DNA from: Sipunculus nudus
Taxonomy: Eukaryota > Annelida > Sipuncula > Golfingiida > Sipunculidae
Direction of reading: 5' to 3'
Length of the DNA: 64,000 nucleotides
Assembly (NCBI GenBank): GCA_026874595.1
Contig: CM049306.1
Location: 16,079,019 to 16,143,018 of the forward strand
Shown: piece after piece, positions 41,201 through 50,200 of the stretch
Position numbering within the stretch: the first letter of the stretch is position 1
How the letters are laid out: every line of letters begins with the position of its first letter
Notes under the pieces: generated by a model
What the model saw: the letters and a program-made list of their open reading frames with translations, nothing else
Told to the model about the DNA's origin: nothing
Database searches by the model: none
Made by a program: the position numbers and the translations under genes

Positions 41201-44200
41201 GTGATCTCCAAAGCAGACCTCGCAGTGGGATATTGGCACATAGAGCTGGATGACATGTCTAGCCTGCTTACCATGTTCCAAACATGTTAAGGCAGATATA
41301 GATGGTTACATTTACCATTCCGGACAAGTGTATCAGCTGAAATATTGCAAAGGAAGCTCATTGAACCCCTTGAAGGCCTCAAAGGAGTTGTATGTATAGC
41401 GGATAACATTGTGATACATGGAAAGACAATGGAAGATCACAATGCCAACTTTGAGAAATACCTGAGGTGCTTTTTTAAGAAAAGGGAATCAAGCTGAATC
41501 AAGAAAAACTGAGCTAAGGTTTCCACAAATCATGTAACATGGGCCATATCATCTTTAAATAAGGGCCGTCAAAGTGACCCAACTAAAGTGGACGCAATTA
41601 ATACTTGAATCCTGCCTCTAAACAACATTGAACAGCTTAGAAGGTATCTAGGCATGGTGAACTACCTCACAAAGTACCTACCAGGATTAACCACGACAAT
41701 AGAACCAATGTGAAATCTTCTCAAAAAAGATATGCAATGGTAATGGTCTTCTTCACAACATGCTGCCTTTGAGGAAGTAAAGATGTTAATTGCCAATGCA
41801 CCCATCCTCCAGGTTTATGACCCCAGCAAAGAACTTATCATTGAGAATGAAGCATCAGAATATGGTCAGCCATGTTCCAAGAAGGTAAACCTGTAGCTTA
41901 AGCTAGCAGATTTAATCTGATACTGAACGCTGCGATGCTCAGAGAGAAAAAGAGATGTCGGCAGTGTCCTTCGGCCTTGAGAAATTCCATCGCTACACTT
42001 ATGGCTGCAGAGTGAAAATAATCATAGACCATAAACCACTGGTCTCAATCAGCAGTAAACCACTTGCAACTTAACTGCACCAAGACATCTCCAAAATCTG
42101 CTCTTAAGAATGCAACAATATAACTTTGTGCTAAAAATAAGACAATAAGGCCATACCTGTTTGGGATGTACTCTCCAGAACACCACTGACATTAAAGTTA
42201 TTTGACCCTACAACAGCAAGAGGACATACTTGGTGTGTCATTTCTGCCAATTAAAGGTAGTTTTCTGGTCAATATACAGAAAGCAACAGAAACGGACTGC
42301 ACAATAAACCACTGTAAGAGGTCATAATGTCAGGATGGCCAGAGAATAAGTCAAACCTCGCTTTCAGGATGAATTTGCAATACAAGGCAGACTTTTGATG
42401 CCAAGTGACAGAATCATTATACCCGGGATCCATGAAAGTTGGGATGAAAAGTAAAATCCACATAGGCCTCATGGGGATCAATGCATGTCTCAGAAAGGTG
42501 ATAGAATTAATCCATGGTTAAACATATGCATGTTTTGATGACAGAGAAAAAGGGCCATTCTAGTTTACACATATATCATGCAAAATTTAAACAAAATTGG
42601 CCTAACCAGTGTTTCAAACTTCAAATATGTATAGACCCATCACTTAAGGAAGAACCTCATCAGATTTTGTGCCAGAAGGTCAAAGGTCAAGGTCACATGT
42701 GAAGCTAGTGTTACTCAGCTGAGCATCATGACCCATGTGTCACTTCTTTGGAAGTACTCTATTTAGGGCCATCACTTCATGACAAGCTGAAAGCAGCTTG
42801 TGGATAAATTAAAAATTTATTAAAAGTTCCCTCTTGATAAATGATGCCATAACTTTTATAATTAAGAATAAAGACTTTATTTGAAGCCACACAATGTAGT
42901 TGATAAGGGATTAAAATTCTCATGCCAGTCTATAATTAAATTATAGCACTTTAATTTGTGTTTATAGTACAATTTAGATTGCAGGCTCAACATTTCAGAA
43001 CTGCAGAACGCCAGCTGGTAGGATAAAGTTTATTTGGTGAATGTCTAGCTAGACATTTGACTTATATCAAGTAAAGGTTTTTGTTTTGAATGATATAAAA
43101 AAATTATCTCAAATAACCCATGGTTTGCAGGCAAGGTGACATGGAAGACCATGCTGACTGCCCAGGGTGATACATGGATTCTTGTGCCTGACGTTAAGCC
43201 TGGCCTCTCGTATGAAGTCAGAATCAAGGTCAATAATGGTCACAGGACAGCCACAAGCCGCCCTTTAAATGTCACTTTAAAACCTCTCCTCGGTAAGTAG
43301 CCTTTTTAGCAAACCTGTGAGTTATGCGATGGTGCGGCGGCATCTGTCCTCTGTCATCTGTACGTTAAACAATACTAAGGAGCTAGTATCACAAAACTTC
43401 ATGAAAAAAATCAGTCATCTAGAAAACTTTAGAGGATTTTGCTCTATCTGCATATACTTAGATTTTAAAGGGGAAAAGCTAATAAAGCTTTAAAAATCTT
43501 CTTCTGCGAAACTGTCCAGCCAAATCATTCAATATTTCACAGAAATAATCCCTGAAACAATTTTTCCTAAGGTTTGTTCATATGGTTCAAGTTCAGTGAA
43601 TTTTGGCCAATTTACTGAAACCATTAATCACTTGGCCAAAAAAGGATACTAAAATTATAATATCCGAAATGGCTGCAGCTGTCATCACCAAATTTTATGC
43701 AAATGTTGGTCACATGAGTCATATTTGAAATTGAGGTATTGTTGGTGCCACCTGCATCAACCTTTCCTGTACAGGGGTCATCCGTCATCAGTACATTAAC
43801 CCCTCATTTCTCAGGAATAGCAGGAGCTAGCATTCCAAAATTCAATGCAAAAATTGGTCCCTTATCAAATGGTGTGGGATTGAGCGTTTTGTGGTGCCAC
43901 ATGCATTAACCTATATTTTACAGGGGAAAAACTAAAAAACTTTGAAAATCTTCTTCTCTGAAATCTTTCAGCCAAATAGTTAATATTTAACAGGAAAGGA
44001 TCCCAAAGACCAGCTCTCTCAAGTTTATTCAGATGGTTTTGATGTGATGAATTTTGGCCAAGTTACAGGAATTCAAAATTAGTCGTTTAGCAAGTAGCAT
44101 ACTAACATAATAATCTCAAGAACAATAGGAGCTAGGATCACCAAATTTTGTGCAAATGTTGGTCATGTGACTCAAATTTGAAATTGCAGTTTTTGTGGTG

Positions 44201-47200
44201 CCACCTAAATCAACCTGTTTTTATGTTCAGAAAACTTTTAACTTAAGCAACTTTCAGCGAAAATATTTTTTAAGATGAAACTGTCGAGCTGAATGGTTTA
44301 TTTTTCACAAGAATATTCTAGGATAGGGTTTTTTAATTGTAAGAATAGGTTGGGTTTATGGATTTTTGTAAGAGTCACAGAATGCTTAAGTTAGTCTTTT
44401 GTAAGCCTATTTCAAATTGAGGGCTGCAATAGTCTTCTTCAGCAAAACTGTTGTTTCAGTTTGTGGAACATTGCACAAATATGATTCTTAGGTAGCCTTT
44501 GTTCAAGTTTACTTAAATGAATTTTGGCACAATTATAAGACCTTTAAAAATGAAAGGACTGCATCTTTTATTATTCTAAACATTTTTATAAAAACTCTTG
44601 TGAATACATCAGCATTTTGGCCAAAGTCTTTCAGTATGTGTTAACTGATGTACAGACAGGCCAAGATTGTGTCTGTATCTATAAATATCTTGGCAGACTG
44701 CAAACTATTTCAGATTTGGCAACAGGCCAAAGGTCAGCCCTGATCTATTTATAGCTGTTGCAGACTGCAGACTGTATCAGATTAGGCTACAGGTCAAGAG
44801 TACACTCAGTGCAGCCAGGTACAGGTCAAGAGTTCACTCAGTGCAGTAGCTGCATTCTATTTATAACTTTAGCAGACTGCCCACTGCATCAAATTTGGCA
44901 TAAGGTCAAGAGTTCAGTCAGTGCAGACTCAGATTACCAGAGATCAAAAGGTCATGTCACGTCTATGCCCAATCTAGGCTCTGGTCAGTTCCTGGGCACC
45001 TTTAGCCCTGGATACTCTCAGGGGTCATAAGTTCAGTTGAGTTTCTCCAAATTAGGTTGGGGGCTGTTCCTGGCTGCTGCAAGCCCAGGGTGACTTATAC
45101 ATAATCTGTGTATTAACTGAGGGAGGAAGATTATGCTTATGAACCAAATTACTGTTTATTTTAGGCAGTGAACATGTAATATATAGCCAGACAGTACATT
45201 CCATATGAAAGTGAAGGAAAGGTTCATATAAGCATAAGAGGAAAGTTACAACAGGCTGGAGCTAGTATTATTAAATTTTTTTGCAAAAAATGTCACTTAA
45301 ATAACTCTATCAGATGTTGCTTATTTTTTTGCTATCTGAATTTACTTAGATTTTATTGGGAAAAAGTTAAAAAAAAACTTTAAAAATCTTCTTAATAAGT
45401 TCTCTCAAGTTTGTTCAAATGGTATTGTTTTGATGAATTTTGGCTGAGTTATAAGAATTTGAACTTAGTTATTTCTCCAAGTAAGCATACTGACATAACA
45501 GTCTCATAAACAACAGAAGCTTGCATCACCAAGCTTTATGCAAATGTTGGTCACATGACTCATATTTGAAATTGCAGTTTTTGTGGTGCCAATTACATCA
45601 ACCTGTTTTTCTACAGACAAAAACCTCATTTTTTTGGCCTCATACATGTGAAAATGTTTAATGATGGAAATGTCAAACTGAATTGTTAAATTTTTCACAA
45701 GTATTATCCTAGGGTATGGTTCTTTCAGTTGTTTAAAAATACATTGGGTTTGTTGATTTGGTAGAGTCATAGAAAGCTGAAGCCGGTCTTGAAGTCATGA
45801 GTAAGCCTTTTTTAAACCAAGGACTGCAGTTGTCTTCTTCTGCAAAACTGTTGTTTCAACTTCTGGAACATTTCACAAAAATGATTCTTAGAAGGCCTTA
45901 GTTCAAGTTAACTTAAATGCTTGTTGGCAGAATTATTGGACCTCTATCAATGAAAGGACTACATCTTTTATTATTTTAAACAATTTGAAAAAATAAATCT
46001 TATGGATATGTCAGCTTGATAAAAAGCATTTTAGCCAGAGTCTTTCATTATCTATAAATAGCTTGGCAAACTGCCAACTATGTCAGATTATGCAACAGGT
46101 CACGAGTTCACTCAGCACAGCCAGGTACAGATCGTAATTTCACTCAGTGCAGACAGGTGCAGGTCAAGAGTTGATTCAGTGCAGTATATAGCTTGAGCCA
46201 GCAATTTGTCAAAGTTTACTCAGGGTAACTGCCTTTCTCGCCTTAGCCTGTTCAGCCCAATGCATCAAAATCAAGAGATGTTTGATGTATTGGCCTGTTT
46301 TTTTTACCTGTCATTTCATCTTTGATGGCTTTCTGGTTCACAAGACCGGTGTTGCCACCAACAGTGACTTTTGCTCATTGTATGTGCCTGCTTATTTCTC
46401 AGGAGGGGTTTGATATATCAGCCTGAAATGGGCATAATTAAACATCTCTGATAGCTTCGTTTTATACAAGACTGGTGGCACCACCTACAATCAATTTTGT
46501 GTTGTGTGTTGTGTTTGTCATTTTGAATATACATTCAATGATTTTAGTTACTGAAATTATTTAGAATTTATTTAAAGAACAAAAGTGATGAATTTAATAA
46601 TTGTTTAATTCAGTACAATAAATTTTAATTTTTGAATGATTTTAGTGACAGCATATATTATATAAGGAAATTTACTCTCCTCACGCAGTGGTTACACATT
46701 GCAGTCATTTCAGATCTCCTCTCTTGTAACCCCTGCTTTGTACAGCTAGATTTTCTGGGTTTCAAACACCAGGGTGTGCACAGAGCAAAGAATTTTCAAC
46801 ATGCCACACCCACTCTCATTGGTCTGATAACATCATATTTGGCACAGGGCCAAGAATCAGACCAACTAGAGAAGGTGTCCATGTGTAATCAGACCAACCA
46901 GAGTAGGTGTCGCATGTTTAAAATTTTAAGCTGGATGCAAAATGTGATACCATGTTCTCATTGGTCTGCTAACAGTTCTTTGCTCACCCTGGTGTTTGAA
47001 CTCAGAAAATATTGCTATACCAAGACTGAGGAGATCTGGGACAACTGCTACATGAGGAGCATAAAGTGAAGTATACTCTCCAGGTGATTGTACATCCATT
47101 ACACAGAAATATAAAATACTCAAACTTAATTCTAGATTTGTTGCTATTTATCCATGCATTATACCAAGGTTGTGACATATTTTCATTTTAATATAATCTA

Positions 47201-50200
47201 TCAAGTATACTGATTGTGGTACCATAGCTTCGTGTGATTTTTAGTATAAAATTAAACTTGGAAGATGATCTACTAGTGATATTGATGTAAGATATCATGC
47301 AATTAAATGATCCTTCAAGTTTAGTGCAGCTTATAATCATTCTTTATCATACCATGACATTCATATTCTTTCTATCTTAATGTGAGACTATGTTACCTAA
47401 GCTTAATCTCTGTTTATTCCTTCTGCCAGGCCCAACCCTAGTGGATTTCAAGGTCATGTATATCGGGGACTCTTCTCTTGGACTTATTATTGATGATCCA
47501 AAAAATTTGTTCACAACATATTATATCCAGTATAAAAAAATGGGTAAGTGTCAGTTTCTTTTATAAAACCCATTTCAGTAGGTAAATGTAGATTATATTA
47601 AAACTGTGTTCACAAACATTATGTATAGATCTCAGATACATGAGCAGAAGACACTGTATGTATAGGATATGTTACCTCTGGTCATATATTATTTCCGCTG
47701 TTTACACAAATTTCCATTTCTGATCTTATGTGGATAAATTATTGCTTTTCATTGCAGGATATATATTTTCATGATAAATATACATCTTCACAATGTAAAA
47801 TTCACTTTCTAGTTTTACCAAATTAACAGTGATCTCCTACACTGAAGTGCTTCTGATACTGGACAAACTATAGACAGGGTCCTGTCTGAAGGTGGCCCAT
47901 TTTTATTTGTTATTCTACAGCTAAGTCTCTTTCATTTTAACTCCCCCAGTGTCAGGTTGTAGTATATTAATTCTTTTTGTCATCAGTCAGTCTATCTGTC
48001 TGTCCATTAACTGAGCACATTTTCTGACCTTTCTAGCTTTTCAGACACAGTTTGGTCTAGAGAGAATTGCTTCAAATTTCTCATCAGATTAGAAATAGGT
48101 TGATTAATTAGCCTTGTATTATTTTGCATGTGGACTTCAATTTGTTAATTACACTTGGATTAGTCAGTCATTAAATATCAGTTGTTGTCATGATAATCAT
48201 CAGGTATACACATTGGAAACATTACCTTAATTAGACACTTTACTGTAAAATCTGTCCTGAGAACTTATTTTTTAAACTACCCATGAAAGTTTTACTTCAA
48301 TGGGAGATCAGACTGTAATCTAACTAGCTTTGAGTTGTTTTTTGCGCCAAAATTGTTGATTTATATTTTCTACTTGCAGCATCATTTTGCTTATTTTCAT
48401 GTATTTCACTCTGGTGAGGTCTTATTTATCAAGTAATCATAAAGTTTTCTTAAAACTTTCTGTTTTACCTTGGAGAATATTTTGGAACGGATTATGTGTG
48501 TTTTTATGTTATTGTATAGTGTCAACTTTACCTGAGGTTTAATAACATCACTTTTCCAAAGAGATTGAGTATGACAGATCTGAGGTAGTTTTAACTTGAA
48601 TATTATTAACAAAATTAAAACTTTAAAATCCAGAATGAGCCACCTTTCATAATTTCATTATATCATTGATAAAGTCTTTGCAGCTTTAAACCTTAAATAA
48701 ACCTTGAGAGGATTTAGCTAGTCCAGTGTGATTTGCATGTCAGCAAACCTTCCTTTACTAGTTTCATTATTATTGTATCCGCTGACTGAAATAATAAGAT
48801 TCTATATTTTTAGCACGTTTGTACTGCCACTACAGAGCATAAATTCAAGTGAGATGACTCAAAAATATTTCATGGATCTTTTCAAATTTTACATTGTAAA
48901 TTTTACATAGATCTCAATGAGAGGAAAAAGATGAGCCCTTGTCTAAATGTCAGGTTGACCAAAGAGCTTGGATATCTTTGTCTTGTATAGGAAACTGGTG
49001 GTGTCACCTGTAGCCCATATTCTTGCTTTAGTGTCATTTAATACATCATCACTGCCACCTCACAATAGTGGAAGCAGTATAATCAAAAAGCTAATGGACA
49101 GATTTTTTTAATATCATGCACATGTGTAGATATGGGTCACAGGACAAAGCCTGTTTACATTTGTTTCATGGCCTGTACTATATAACAGTTGGCTTGACCT
49201 TCAATATAGTGAAACCTTATTGTGTTGAAGTCGAAGGGACCCTCACAAAACTCAGACACATCCGAGGTTCCACACAAGTGGGTTCTATTTGGTAATAATT
49301 TAACTACAGTTTTCCGGAAAATTGAGTGTATAACTACCTTTAAATAAGGGGGGTATTTGACGTAAGCGAGTTCGACACAACGAGATTTCACTGTAATTCC
49401 ATGTATGGTGAAAATCTTAGCTCAAGAATTGAGAGGTGGGTTGTTCTAGAAATCAGCCATAATACATACAGGATTATTTTGAGCCCAATAACTTGTGAAG
49501 TGCTGTATATCTTAATTTTTAATTTTGGTACCCGTATAATTTCAACCAAGTTGTTAAAAGAATCCAGAACTGGTGACCTTGACATATGTGACAGTGATGG
49601 GCTGCTCTTGTGACTATATGTGTGGTAGTGTTTTGGACTCTTTGTAATTTATTCATCTGAAAACTAAGCAACCCATACAGAACTGCATTGCAGTAGACCA
49701 GTCTAGATGTAACTAGTCCAGAAACAAGTGACATTGTGGCATTGTTATTCAGGTAGTTCCATTTTTCTTTTTTTTTAAAGAAGGAAAAGATGGTGCTCAT
49801 GCACTGTATTTGAGGAAGTTTGGGACCTCTGCCAAAAGGGCTCCTACAGCAACAATAAAGATAATAACTAAAGAGAATTTATATTATTATTTAAGGTAGT
49901 GCCTAATATGTCCAATCTTACATAATTGTGTGTTACCTGTTCTGCATATTGAATTCACCTGTTTTTGCCATATTCAGGGTATTATTTAACACAACACCAA
50001 GATTTCTTACTTGAGCTTTTAAAAAGACCAATGAACCATCCACATTGACGGCTTAAATGTTTAAATCTTTTACATTGTATTGTGAGGAGAATATCATTAT
50101 TTCCATCCTGTTGCCTTTCAGTTTTAACATATTTCTTTGCATCCATGTTTTAATCTCTACCAAACAATTTTCTAGGCAAGAGACAAGTTTAATTCTTATC

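Noticed and set aside
46632..47069. 145-codon frame as a gene
   Set aside because: It crosses both arms of an inverted-repeat element and has no recognisable domain.
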